Source: Deltaproteobacteria bacterium RIFCSPHIGHO2_12_FULL_43_9 (GTDB lineage Bacteria; Bdellovibrionota; O2-12-FULL-43-9). From it: a stretch of 17,583 bases of DNA. The notes beneath the pieces are model-generated. The model had not been told where the DNA came from. It made no database searches and saw nothing but the letters and a program-made list of their open reading frames with translations. The translations under genes and the position numbers were made by a program. Shown in pieces: positions 1 through 7,950 of this stretch. Each line of letters starts with the position of its first letter. The stretch's first letter is position 1. Location: NCBI GenBank assembly GCA_001798265.1, contig MGRR01000102.1, forward strand, positions 63,904 to 81,486, read 5' to 3'.

Positions 1-1
1 G

Positions 2-610
2 CATTCGGCAATCGGAACTATAGGACTCTTCTCCGACATGAAGGGTGCTCAAGTTCCGCTTTTACCAACAAACTTTGAGACCCAGGAAACAAAAAACGTA
101 GTGCACATAATAGGTAACGATGGTAGTGCATCATTCAGGGTAGCTTCGGCCATTGATCTGCAAGAATATAAGCAGAGTGTGCGCAACAAATATAACAAGA
201 TGAGGGAAGAGTCAGAAACCAATTATCAAGCGAAATTGGATGCTATGAAAGTACCCGATATCTGTAAATTTGACCTGGACCTGAGTTTTGGTAGCAATAA
301 TGTTGAATTTACATTAACGGACATTAACCAAACTGAAGCCCAAATCACCTGGTACAAGGTAGAGAGGGCGGAACTGGCTAAACTTCTTGCTGAACTCAAG
401 CTGATTAAAAAACTTCTTGAAAAAGCACTTCGTGGTGACCTGGAACAACCATTAAATCTGAATCCTGAAAACCCGGAAGAAATTGATGCGTTTTATAGAT
501 TACAAGCTATTGATATAGAAACCCAGAGAATTCGGGAAGAAGGATCAGAAGAGCAACCTGCCCAGGAAGAGGATGAATCAGAACCGGAACTAGAGGGTTC
601 TGATCGGTAA
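2..610 (+). CDS. Hypothetical acidic-tailed protein, 5' partial
   Basis: I do not recognise this protein. The frame is open to the left edge, so the gene probably starts outside the window. The first in-frame ATG is at 38, but no ribosome-binding site precedes it. Over about 202 visible codons there is a region rich in beta-prone residues, then charged helical stretches (a Lys/Arg/Glu-rich segment and a Leu/Lys-rich amphipathic segment near the middle), and a strongly acidic Glu-rich C-terminal tail of about 25 residues. No signal peptide, membrane segment or catalytic motif is visible in the part present. It reads away from the operons to its right, and its 3' neighbour is a probable mobile ATPase gene. 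It is likely a real gene because of its length and normal composition, but no function can be given. Confidence 0.6.
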   Translation, partial: HSAIGTIGLFSDMKGAQVPLLPTNFETQETKNVVHIIGNDGSASFRVASAIDLQEYKQSVRNKYNKMREESETNYQAKLDAMKVPDICKFDLDLSFGSNNVEFTLTDINQTEAQITWYKVERAELAKLLAELKLIKKLLEKALRGDLEQPLNLNPENPEEIDAFYRLQAIDIETQRIREEGSEEQPAQEEDESEPELEGSDR

Positions 611-662
611 TCAAAATAGTCCCTATTTATTGTGGAGACTGTTCTTCTTTCGCGGTCCCTAA

Positions 663-740
663 GGAAATTCATCCGCAACTTTCAATTCATGTAATTTATT
701 CTGTTGTAACCCGGTTTTCTTGGGATACGGATGAATTTCC
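663..740. repeat. Left repeat cluster flanking the AAA ATPase gene
   Basis: The 12-mer GGAAATTCATCC lies at 663-674 and its reverse complement at 729-740. The longer word GGATACGGATGAATTTC (723-739) recurs in inverted form, with one mismatch, at 2155-2171 on the far side of the ATPase gene. A 15-mer at 645-659 matches the 3' end of pyrD (2204-2218) with one mismatch. The rest of the 611-859 gap is AT-rich, with no convincing ORF. Confidence 0.6.
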
Positions 741-859
741 TGCGAAATAACGTTAATCGCCCAAAAAATTGAGATGGTTATTAAAATATATTTTTGTGGA
801 TAAAAAATTATAGTTTGTTTGGCCTTTACATCAGACAATTCTGGGTGCATACTATAGAT

Positions 860-2101
860 ATGTCTGGTATTAATAGAAATATATCCAGTAAAATCAATAG
901 GTTACTGGATTTGTTCCCGGCGGTTATTATTCTTGGCGTAAGACAGTGCGGGAAGACCTTCCTAACAAAACAGCTAAAGCCATCATGGAATTACATTGAT
1001 TTGGAAGATCCGGGTGATTTTGATCGGTTAAGCCTCGATCCAAAGTTTTTTTTCCAGGAATATTCTGAAGAACTAATTATTGATGAAGCCCAAAAAGTAC
1101 CGGGAGCATTTGATGTTTTGCGTGGAGTTATAGACAAAAACCGAAAACAAAATGGTCGGTTTTTAATAACCGGCTCAAGTTCCCAGGAACTTATAAAAAA
1201 TGTTTCAGAATCTCTGGCTGGCAGAGCCGCGGTGGTTGAATTGGGCACCTTGAAAGCAAATGAGATTTTTGAAAAACCGATGAGCCAGTTTTATAAATTG
1301 TTTGAGAAGAAAATTACCAAAAAAGATATTGAATTTCTTAAAAATTTATCTCCGGTTGTTCATCCAAGCGAAATGAAGCATGTTTTTCTTTACGGTGGCT
1401 ATCCGGATGCCGTATTAAATTTCAGAAAAACTAATTATCAGATATGGATGGAGCAGTATTTTAAATTATACATAAATAGGGATATTAGAAATTTATTCCC
1501 CGGCCTGGACATTATTAAATATAGACGTTTCATAAAAATGTTAACCTCACTTGCGGGCCGCCTGATTAACAAAGCAGAACTCGCAAGATCACTTGACATT
1601 TCAGAAACCACGGCGAAGGATTATCTTGATATTGCCCATGGTACTTTTGTTTGGCGCACAACGCACCATTTTGATAGGGATCAGACTGTTTCTCTCGTTA
1701 AGATGCCACGTGGAGGCTTCCGGGATAGTGGTTTATTAAATAGCCTGCTAAGTAATATTGAATTCAATGATCTTGAAAGCTATCCATATCTTGGCAGGAT
1801 TTTTGAGAATTTTGTTTGTGAAGAAATTATTAGAGGAATTGAGTCTTCGATGGCAACAAACTGCAACTATCAATATTTCCGAACAAAAAATGGCGCGGAA
1901 ATAGATCTTATTGTCTCCGGAAATTTCGGAATTTTACCTATTGAAATAAAATACGGTGTTGCAATTGACAAAAAGAAGCTGGTTACCCTCGAGCACTTTG
2001 TTAGACGGCACAAACTCCCTTTTGGTATTGTAATCAACAACTCCGATCAACCTCTGCTTATTAAAGAAAACATATTACAGATACCCGCTAATTTCATTTA
2101 A
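860..2101 (+). CDS. AAA-family ATPase with DUF4143 domain
   Basis: This is a P-loop ATPase of the AAA_14/DUF4143 family, whose cellular role is unknown. With the start at ATG 860 (about 413 aa) the Walker A motif GVRQCGKT is at residues 26-33 and Walker B LIIDEAQ at 72-78, followed by FLITGSSS as a sensor-like strand. The middle and C-terminal parts fit DUF4143 and end in a nuclease-fold-like segment with EIDLIV and IEIKYG (an E/D...ExK pattern). An in-frame start at 794 would add 22 residues absent from typical members, so I prefer 860. The gene stands alone, and inverted repeats flank it (723-739 and 2155-2171). Family members are often scattered as multiple copies in genomes, so transfer is plausible. 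The family assignment is secure; the function is not. Confidence 0.9.
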   Translation: MSGINRNISSKINRLLDLFPAVIILGVRQCGKTFLTKQLKPSWNYIDLEDPGDFDRLSLDPKFFFQEYSEELIIDEAQKVPGAFDVLRGVIDKNRKQNGRFLITGSSSQELIKNVSESLAGRAAVVELGTLKANEIFEKPMSQFYKLFEKKITKKDIEFLKNLSPVVHPSEMKHVFLYGGYPDAVLNFRKTNYQIWMEQYFKLYINRDIRNLFPGLDIIKYRRFIKMLTSLAGRLINKAELARSLDISETTAKDYLDIAHGTFVWRTTHHFDRDQTVSLVKMPRGGFRDSGLLNSLLSNIEFNDLESYPYLGRIFENFVCEEIIRGIESSMATNCNYQYFRTKNGAEIDLIVSGNFGILPIEIKYGVAIDKKKLVTLEHFVRRHKLPFGIVINNSDQPLLIKENILQIPANFI

Positions 2102-2154
2102 ATTTTTAACCTGAATGACTCCGAAACCGTCCAATGTTGGACCCCACCAATAAA

Positions 2155-2203
2155 GAAATTCATTCGTATCCTGGAGAGACCGTGATACAAAGGAAATTCA
2201 TCC
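2155..2203. repeat. Right repeat cluster flanking the AAA ATPase gene
   Basis: GAAATTCATTCGTATCC at 2155-2171 is the inverted partner of 723-739 (16 of 17 positions). A second GGAAATTCATCC, at 2192-2203, is a direct copy of 663-674 and contains the stop codon of pyrD (minus strand). The repeats bound a unit of about 1.45 kb holding only the ATPase gene. Confidence 0.6.
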
Positions 2204-3166
2204 TTCTTTCGCGATCCCGATCAGGTCCTGGAGTGTCAGATTATTTGATGTAAGATAATCTTTAATCCCAGCCAGGATCTCATGCGCGGCCTTTGGATTG
2301 ATGTAGGTTGCCGTTCCAATCTGGATTGCTGTCGCACCTGCCATCAGATACTCCAGCGCATCGTGTGTGGTCATAATGCCTCCAGAGGCAATTACTGGGA
2401 TCTTTACCGCACTCGAAACCTGCCAGACCTGTCTTAATATTATGGGAAGAATTGCGGGACCGGAGATTCCGCCAAATGTTGTCGCAAGGCTTGGGCGTCG
2501 CTTTAATACATCAATCCTCATGCTCAAAAAGGTGTTTGACACCGTAAGAGCGTCTGCTCCTTCATCTGCCGCCGCTTTCGCGATTATTGTCATATCCGTC
2601 ACATTTGGTGTCAGTTTTACGATTATGGGAAGTTTTGTCCTCGATCTTGCATTTTTCACAACCTCCGTGGTTGCCTTTGGATCCACACCGAACTCCACCC
2701 CACCCTTTTTCACATTGGGACAACTTATGTTGAGTTCAATACCAGCAAGCGCTTCCACCCTGTTCATGGCGTCTGTAAGTTCATTGAATTCCTCTATGGA
2801 TGTTCCAAATATATTCGCGATTACCCTTGTTTTAAGTTTTGGATAGAGGGGGGCTTTATCCTTTAAAAAAGCCTTAAGCCCGATGTTTTGAAGGCCAATC
2901 GAGTTTATAAGACCGGCAGAGGTTTCAATTATCCTCGGGGTTGGATTACCAGCCCTGGGTTCTAATGAGATACCCTTTGTAATAATCGCACCGAGCTTTG
3001 AATAATCGACGAGATCCGTCAGGTCATCTCCGTAACCAAACGTCCCAGATGCCATAAAGATTGGGTTAGTGAATGATTGGTTTCCTATTTGAATGATGAG
3101 ATCCTTCGCCTTCGGCTCAGGATGACGTTGCTGCGGCTCAGGATGACGCTTAGTCGAGTCTGGCAT
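2198..3166 (-). CDS. pyrD: Dihydroorotate dehydrogenase class 1B, catalytic subunit
   Basis: PyrD oxidises dihydroorotate to orotate using FMN. In class 1B enzymes electrons pass to NAD through PyrK. The TIM-barrel landmarks are visible in order: ASGTFGYG near the start, SIGLQNIG, the active-site loop NISCPN (the catalytic Cys of class 1 enzymes), KLTPNVTDM, and the phosphate-binding segment ASGGIMTTHDALEYLMAGA near the C-terminus. I place the start at ATG 3166, which overlaps the pyrK stop by 17 bp; an upstream in-frame ATG at 3227-3229 would overlap pyrK by 80 bp. Between this start and the first family-like residues lies a segment with two HPEP motifs, encoded by a dispersed repeat (3099-3149). 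This is an unusual in-frame insertion. It is the last gene of the surA-like/rimI/pyrK/pyrD operon. Confidence 0.93.
   Translation of the reverse strand: MPDSTKRHPEPQQRHPEPKAKDLIIQIGNQSFTNPIFMASGTFGYGDDLTDLVDYSKLGAIITKGISLEPRAGNPTPRIIETSAGLINSIGLQNIGLKAFLKDKAPLYPKLKTRVIANIFGTSIEEFNELTDAMNRVEALAGIELNISCPNVKKGGVEFGVDPKATTEVVKNARSRTKLPIIVKLTPNVTDMTIIAKAAADEGADALTVSNTFLSMRIDVLKRRPSLATTFGGISGPAILPIILRQVWQVSSAVKIPVIASGGIMTTHDALEYLMAGATAIQIGTATYINPKAAHEILAGIKDYLTSNNLTLQDLIGIAKEG
3099..3149. repeat. Dispersed repeat copy R1, inside pyrD
   Basis: This ~51-bp element reads, on the coding strand, as two near-copies of GTCATCCTGAGCC followed by GAAGGATCT. It matches R2 at 5148-5197 in the opposite genomic orientation with only a few mismatches. 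It starts directly after the pyrK stop codon and supplies the N-terminal codons of pyrD, with no stop in that frame. Confidence 0.8.
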
Positions 3167-3959
3167 TCCAGTCGATCTCCTCTCCATAATACACCGGTCC
3201 TTCCGTGCATGCCCTAAGATAAGAGCCATTTTTATTTTTAATCACACAGCCAAGACACACACCGGTCCCACAGGCCATTCTTGTTTCCATAGAGACCTGG
3301 GTCTTTAACCCATATTTGCCGGCGATCTCATATACCTTGCGCATCATCGCGTGTGGGCCACAGGTGAAGACCATATCATTTTGTGGGTCTGGCTTTGTTG
3401 CCTTGAACCCTTCCTCCATCACATCAGTCACCAATCCCCTCTTACCCAAACTTCCATCCATGGTTACCGGAATCACCATAACCCCAAGGTCTGAAAACTC
3501 ATGACGCATAACGAGATCCGTAACGGACGCGCCACCGAAAAAGAGGGTTGTTTTGATCCTCTTTTTTGTCAGAGCACGAGCCAATGGCATCAGTGGAGAC
3601 ATTCCAACACCGCCTGTAATCATATAGGCGTGACCTAAACCGTCTGGGATTTCGTAGGAATTTCCAAGAGGCCCGATGACCTCTAGTTTTTCTCCCGGCG
3701 CCCTTTTCGAGAGTTCCTTTGTCCCCAGCCCGATGGCCTTATACACAATCTCAAGCTCCTCATCCCTCCAGCTCAGAATAGCCATTGCCCGCCTGAGAAG
3801 CGGGATATTGGTATTATTCACCTTTATCATAACAAATTGCCCCGGAAGATAGGATGAAATGGGCGCCTTAAGCACCATGTGAAAATAATGAGGTGCGATT
3901 TCGTCATTAGATAGAATAAGGGATGAAAACTGAAGCATGGGATCGGTGGAGAATATCAC
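3150..3959 (-). CDS. pyrK: Dihydroorotate dehydrogenase electron transfer subunit
   Basis: PyrK carries FAD and a [2Fe-2S] cluster and shuttles electrons between PyrD and NAD(H). The N-terminal ferredoxin-reductase-like beta-barrel contains YLPGQFVMIK and the FAD-binding region LLRRAMAI. The NAD-binding half contains ITGGVGMSPL, and CGPHAMM follows. The C-terminal cluster segment is ETRMACGTGVCLGC plus a later Cys in YLRACTEG, giving the expected four cysteines. The listed start is GTG 3959, whose bases overlap the rimI stop in a GTGA arrangement that suggests translational coupling. ATG 3938 (MLQFSSLIL) aligns better with usual family N-termini and is a real alternative. The end overlaps the pyrD start. 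The length of about 269 aa is normal. Confidence 0.94.
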   Translation of the reverse strand: MIFSTDPMLQFSSLILSNDEIAPHYFHMVLKAPISSYLPGQFVMIKVNNTNIPLLRRAMAILSWRDEELEIVYKAIGLGTKELSKRAPGEKLEVIGPLGNSYEIPDGLGHAYMITGGVGMSPLMPLARALTKKRIKTTLFFGGASVTDLVMRHEFSDLGVMVIPVTMDGSLGKRGLVTDVMEEGFKATKPDPQNDMVFTCGPHAMMRKVYEIAGKYGLKTQVSMETRMACGTGVCLGCVIKNKNGSYLRACTEGPVYYGEEIDWNARLD

Positions 3960-4402
3960 CGGTGAAGGGCCATTACAAGCGCGTCATCCCCGTTGGAATA
4001 ATATTTCTCCCGTATACCTATCCTCTCAAAACCTTTTGACTCGTAGAGGGAAATCGCAGCCCTGTTGTTGGTTCTGACCTCCAAAATAATAGTCGGATAA
4101 TCTTCAGTCGGTGAAAAATTAATAACAAAATCCAATAGGGTTGTGCCAAACCCCCTTCCTTGGAAATCAGGAAGTATCGCCAAATTTAGCAGATGAATCT
4201 CTCTCACCCCTCTCCAGAATATTACATAACCAATAATTTCCCTATCCAGCTCACAGACAAAGGATTTATACTCTTCGCGTGTCAAACCCTGAAAAAATGT
4301 CTCCCCCGACCACGGCTCCGGATAGCATGTTTGCTCAATGGAAATTACTTTTGGCAGGTCATCCCTAAGCATGGATCTTATTACAAAATCACCTGATGAC
4401 AT
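3956..4402 (-). CDS. rimI: GNAT N-acetyltransferase, RimI-like
   Basis: RimI-type enzymes acetylate protein N-termini (classically ribosomal protein S18) with acetyl-CoA. The protein is about 148 aa from ATG 4402 and has the GNAT core. EIHLLNLAILPDFQGRGFG contains the acetyl-CoA pyrophosphate loop (Q/RxxGxG/A, here QGRGFG), followed by LEVRTNNRAAISLYESKGF, the conserved RimI signature of Asn/Ala-rich helix and SLYESKGF, and then a Tyr-containing end (KYYSNGDDALVM). ATG 4402 gives a 14-bp overlap with the preceding gene; a start at 4432 would add ten residues not typical of the family. It sits in the same operon as pyrK/pyrD. The GNAT call is firm; the exact substrate is assumed from family resemblance. 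Confidence 0.85.
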   Translation of the reverse strand: MSSGDFVIRSMLRDDLPKVISIEQTCYPEPWSGETFFQGLTREEYKSFVCELDREIIGYVIFWRGVREIHLLNLAILPDFQGRGFGTTLLDFVINFSPTEDYPTIILEVRTNNRAAISLYESKGFERIGIREKYYSNGDDALVMALHR

Positions 4403-5015
4403 AAACCAGATTTGCCCTAGTTCGCAGGTCAAGCATCCATCGACGATAAGCCCGATCTTTTAAGCTCACACGCAACTCAGCAACTATCTCATCCCTGACA
4501 TCAGAGGGCTTCTTACCCTTATATTTAACTGCGTGCTGCCAGTAGTAGGACTCAATCTCTTCATTGGTCGGCTGGGGCTCAAGAGTTGGAAGCTTAATCT
4601 TTAAAAACTCCCTTGCCTGAACATCCCTGGCCAGCAATCGCTCTAAATCAGCAGGCGCAAGCTGGGAGATATTCATGAAATTTTCGAACTCCTGCGAAGA
4701 TTTAAATCTATTTTTAAAGTTCCCTACCTCCATGGAAATATCATCAGGGGTAATCTCAGTAACGCTGAATTTCACGGCCTCCTGCGCAACCAGCCACTTC
4801 TCGATCAAAGTCGGAATAAAATCCCTAATATCCCCCTCAGTTATTCCACGATTCCAGTCCGAGCCACCAACCACCCTGTCGTAAAAAATCTCCCTTCTGA
4901 CATCAAATGTAGTCACAACCTCATTACTAATGATTACAGCAATGCTGTTTTTTTCGAACGCATAGGAATTTGCAGAATTGAAAACAAGAAGAGTCAAAAA
5001 AATAAGCGCCCGCAT
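4389..5015 (-). CDS. Periplasmic SurA/PpiC-type chaperone-like protein without PPIase domain
   Basis: A signal peptide spans residues 1-19 (hydrophobic core LIFLTLLVF, cleavage likely after SYA). The mature protein opens with IAVIISNEVVTTFDV, the usual start of SurA N-terminal chaperone domains (xxVNxxVIT-D). A helical region follows, with LIEKWLVAQEA, a Phe/Asn-rich segment, and a C-terminal helix KPSDVRDEIVAELR. At 208 aa it is about half the size of SurA and shows no parvulin PPIase domain, so it resembles SurA-N-only proteins. The likely role is binding unfolded outer-membrane proteins in the periplasm, which is an inference from the fold. It is the first gene of the operon with rimI, pyrK and pyrD. 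No clear Shine-Dalgarno sequence precedes the ATG. Confidence 0.75.
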   Translation of the reverse strand: MRALIFLTLLVFNSANSYAFEKNSIAVIISNEVVTTFDVRREIFYDRVVGGSDWNRGITEGDIRDFIPTLIEKWLVAQEAVKFSVTEITPDDISMEVGNFKNRFKSSQEFENFMNISQLAPADLERLLARDVQAREFLKIKLPTLEPQPTNEEIESYYWQHAVKYKGKKPSDVRDEIVAELRVSLKDRAYRRWMLDLRTRANLVYVIR

Positions 5016-5147
5016 AACGACTATGCTAGCGCTTAAGTTTTAAAAGAGTCAATTATAAACTCATTCTATAAGAGATTACGGAGCCTGTCCTGAACGCAGT
5101 GAAGGATCCCCTCCGGCTCTTTCTGGAATTTAGTGGAACCTTGCTGC

Positions 5148-5197
5148 CGTCATCCTGAGCCGAGGCAACGTCATCCTGAGGCGCAGCCGAAGGATCT
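5148..5197. repeat. Dispersed repeat copy R2
   Basis: This element contains two GTCATCCTGAG units and ends in GAAGGATCT, the same structure as R1 in pyrD but in inverted genomic orientation. Just to its left, 5082-5110 holds a related short word (CCTGAACGCAGTGAAGGATC). It lies in the 187-bp gap between the exported-protein operon and the surA-like gene. Confidence 0.75.
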
Positions 5198-5202
5198 CTC
5201 CG

Positions 5203-6576
5203 TCATTGTATTAATGGCCACGGAAACTCGGAATCAATTGAATATTCAAATTCACCATCGGAACCAGCTGAAGCCCTGACTAGCTTGTTACTATTGGTGC
5301 TATGTTTGCTTTTATAGCTGTTATTCAAATCATTGAGAACCGATCTTTTATTTGCACCCCACTCAGTGTTGAGCCACCCCATGTCACCCAGCTCACCAAA
5401 ATCCCCCACATCTCCCTGAAGACCCCCTCTGCCGCCGTTATAAAAAACAAGAAATGGGACCTTTTTATTTTCATCTTTATTCTTAAACGCTGCACTTACG
5501 TCCGCATCAACAATCCTGGCCCTGATAAAAATTTTACCACCAGATCCACCCTCGCCACCGGCACCACCTATGCCCCCCTCTCCGCCAAAGCCTGGAAGCC
5601 ATGTGTATTTATTGGCATTGTAATAAGCGCGAATTCTATCACCATCAACCAATGTTTCTTTACCACTATCCGTGAAATGATTTTCATTTATTGCAAAGGG
5701 AATCTCTGTATCATTTGGACCACCCCTTCCCCCATCTCCGCCCTTTCCTCCACTACCTCCAGATCCACCGACAGCCACAAAGGCGCCACCTGAAAATTTA
5801 TAAACATCTAGATTAATGTTTCCAGCACTCTTCCCATCTCCTCCGAGATAACCCTTTCCACCTTCACCGCCATCGTCTGCATTCCTGGCATCGTTTGAGC
5901 ACCTCCCAGCCGGCATAGCAGCCTTCTTATTGTCTTCAGTCAATTTATAACCTGCTGAAGCTATTTCGTGAGGCTGTAGAGGTCTGCCGTTCATCCTCAC
6001 TTGTGCCTGAAGATACTGCTCCTCAAAGGGAGGGGGGTAATCTGGGACATTCCATCGGGAAGAAATCCGGCCATCAGAGCCCTTTGCACCCATTGCTCCA
6101 CAAACCCCGTCATGAACACCACTCTGATACCTGGCATCTATGGCTCCAAGAAGTGGTCTTATCTCTTCAGATTTCTTTGCGGACGAAGCATCTTTCTTAA
6201 AAGCCTCCGATTTGCTCTGCACTATGGTTCCAAAATCAGCCCCATCATAAACACGAGCCACAATATCGATATCATGTCCCAAGGTAAGTATTCTCGACGT
6301 TTCGCCAATAAGTAGATTATTCGCAGTAATTAGCGACTTTTTGCCAACATAGAGTGTTACATTTTTCCCCATTATAAGGTCATTGAAAATATAACGCTCT
6401 TCGTTTGCATCGATCTCTTCGCCGACATTATTTTCACGAAAAGCGGGACGTAAGAAAAAATTTATATTGTCGAGGACCACAAGATCTATGATCTCCTCAT
6501 TAGATTCATTGTCTGATGCAAGGATAAATGATGGAAAATAAAATAATAAGCAAAAAACCAAGACAAGCTTTTTCAT
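5203..6576 (-). CDS. Secreted glycine-rich (GGX-repeat) protein
   Basis: I do not recognise a named family. The protein (457 aa) has a clear signal peptide (MKKLVLVFCLLFYFPSFILA) and an N-terminal beta-rich part of alternating hydrophobic residues. A central and C-terminal zone has several runs of Gly-Gly-X, for example GGSGGSGGKGGDGGRGG and GGEGGIGGAGGEGGSGG, separated by beta strands such as NINLDVYKFSGGAFVAV and KIFIRARIVDADV. Such GGX tracts can pack as polyglycine-II helices in other proteins, so a rigid surface or periplasmic structure is plausible. Two cysteines in the middle may pair. AAGGAG lies six bases before the ATG, and the start overlaps the preceding stop (TAATG), so it is co-translated with the upstream lipoprotein. 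It is the last gene of a four-gene operon. Confidence 0.8.
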   Translation of the reverse strand: MKKLVLVFCLLFYFPSFILASDNESNEEIIDLVVLDNINFFLRPAFRENNVGEEIDANEERYIFNDLIMGKNVTLYVGKKSLITANNLLIGETSRILTLGHDIDIVARVYDGADFGTIVQSKSEAFKKDASSAKKSEEIRPLLGAIDARYQSGVHDGVCGAMGAKGSDGRISSRWNVPDYPPPFEEQYLQAQVRMNGRPLQPHEIASAGYKLTEDNKKAAMPAGRCSNDARNADDGGEGGKGYLGGDGKSAGNINLDVYKFSGGAFVAVGGSGGSGGKGGDGGRGGPNDTEIPFAINENHFTDSGKETLVDGDRIRAYYNANKYTWLPGFGGEGGIGGAGGEGGSGGKIFIRARIVDADVSAAFKNKDENKKVPFLVFYNGGRGGLQGDVGDFGELGDMGWLNTEWGANKRSVLNDLNNSYKSKHSTNSNKLVRASAGSDGEFEYSIDSEFPWPLIQ

Positions 6577-7439
6577 TACTTTCTCCTTAATACTCCAACA
6601 ACATTAATTTTCCTTTTGATATCTTTTCTATATTCCGACCACACACTGCTGCTATCTCCCTCGGGTGCGTATTTCAGCGTAAAATCGTGATGAATTGAAA
6701 AACGCAAAAGTCCATGCGCAACCTTCATCTCCTGTGGAATTGTAAGAGTAAATTTGTTTGAATCTCCGTTTATCGACTCAAAACGTGTAAGATATTCAAT
6801 TGCAACATTTGATTTAGCTGGAATGGTAGCCGAAATAGTACCATCCGACTCAGAGATTGTATTTAGGCTCACCCCGCTATCCAATAAAGAAATTACAGTA
6901 CCTGCAAGTTTAACTGGAATCTCTGTACTCTTCGAATACTCATTCAGAATGGGGTTTTCATCAGTTGATACCAGGCTTAATAACGTGGAAAGTGAATATG
7001 AGAGAGATATTGTATCTGAGGCCGGTATTTTTATTTTGACCGGATAATCTTCGGGATTATTTATAATTATAACCGATATTGCCTTAACAGATTCAGGTTG
7101 ATTAATCCTCATATCGGACTTGAAATATTTCGGGAAAATATTTTCCAGATCCTCTTTATAAAGTCTCCTTTTAGCGATCGAGTCATCGATGTTGGATTTT
7201 GATTTTTCTTTATCACCCCAGACAATTCTTCCTAGATCTACATTAAAACTTGGGTTCGGAGAAGTCGTGGCAATTGGATCGCCAGTGCTTTTCTCTTCAA
7301 CAATTCTATCTTCACCAACGTCCTTGAATTCCTGGGCAACCACGACATTCCCAAGCAGGTGTTTTTCTTCTCTTCTTGAACAACCTAGAATTGTAAAAAA
7401 GAGGCTACCTGCTGTTATGCAGATTAAAAATCGATTCAT
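6576..7439 (-). CDS. Lipoprotein of unknown function
   Basis: The N-terminus has a type II signal peptide: MNRFLICITAGSLFFTILGC, with lipobox ILGC and predicted lipidation on Cys20. The mature protein (about 268 residues) begins with a charged linker (residues 21-100). It then has a beta-rich domain with ISVIIINNPEDYPVKIKIP and later TISATIPAKSNVAIEYLTRF, suggestive of immunoglobulin-like strands, and a basic C-terminus. No catalytic motif is seen. GGGGAG eight bases before the start lies inside the preceding gene, which it overlaps by 35 bp, so translation is likely coupled. Downstream it joins the glycine-rich gene by a TAATG overlap. It probably works in the same envelope-associated assembly as its operon partners. 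Confidence 0.78.
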   Translation of the reverse strand: MNRFLICITAGSLFFTILGCSRREEKHLLGNVVVAQEFKDVGEDRIVEEKSTGDPIATTSPNPSFNVDLGRIVWGDKEKSKSNIDDSIAKRRLYKEDLENIFPKYFKSDMRINQPESVKAISVIIINNPEDYPVKIKIPASDTISLSYSLSTLLSLVSTDENPILNEYSKSTEIPVKLAGTVISLLDSGVSLNTISESDGTISATIPAKSNVAIEYLTRFESINGDSNKFTLTIPQEMKVAHGLLRFSIHHDFTLKYAPEGDSSSVWSEYRKDIKRKINVVGVLRRK

Positions 7440-7869
7440 ACGTATACTCCCCTATTTCCGTTAGCTTACAAATTATCTTTACAGGCTCACTCCTTCCCTC
7501 TGCCCAGTTAATTGGTGCAGCTGTCTCTCCCAATGCCAAGACCTCCCCTGTAACCCACACCTTATTAATATTGCTCAGACCATTTCCAATAACCTCTACT
7601 GAGATTCCAAGAGCAGAATCGAAAGGAATATTTTCAACCAAAAATTTGGCCCCTTTTTCCGTTCTCTGAAGCTCAACACCTCTTTTGCCAAAATTTCCGC
7701 TGAAGGTTACCCGATACAATGAAATGTTCTTAAGAAATAATTCTTGTACCTTCGCATCATTTAGATTTGGAAAAGATATCTCTATTTCGAGTGGTAAAAT
7801 GGTCTTCTCTTCGCTATTACCGCAAGAGCATAAGAGGGGTAATAATAGGATTACAAACTTCAGTTTCAT
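7405..7869 (-). CDS. Small lipoprotein of unknown function
   Basis: This 154-aa protein starts MKLKFVILLLPLLCSCGNSE, a lipoprotein signal with a slightly unusual box (LCSC) and lipidation expected on the second Cys. The mature part has beta-strand periodicity (LEIEISFPNL, LYRVTFSGNFGK, ALGISVEVIGNGL, KIICKL), suggesting a small beta-sandwich. There is no recognisable family. The ribosome-binding site is weak, with no clear purine tract before the ATG. It is the second gene of the exported operon, 81 bp after the first, and its end overlaps the next lipoprotein gene by 35 bp. Confidence 0.72.
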   Translation of the reverse strand: MKLKFVILLLPLLCSCGNSEEKTILPLEIEISFPNLNDAKVQELFLKNISLYRVTFSGNFGKRGVELQRTEKGAKFLVENIPFDSALGISVEVIGNGLSNINKVWVTGEVLALGETAAPINWAEGRSEPVKIICKLTEIGEYTYESIFNLHNSR

Positions 7870-7950
7870 CTATTATCTGTCAATTAGAAGGATTGCTTAA
7901 AAACAGCGCATTATATGCCTTAAAAATAGGCTAAATGCAAGGGAAGGGTA

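Noticed and set aside
2367..2846. Plus-strand ORF of 159 codons
   Set aside because: It lies fully antisense within pyrD, which has clear family motifs.
5302..5793. Plus-strand ORF of 163 codons
   Set aside because: It is antisense to the glycine-rich gene, whose GC-rich GGX codons suppress stops on the other strand; the signal peptide and ribosome-binding site support the minus-strand gene.
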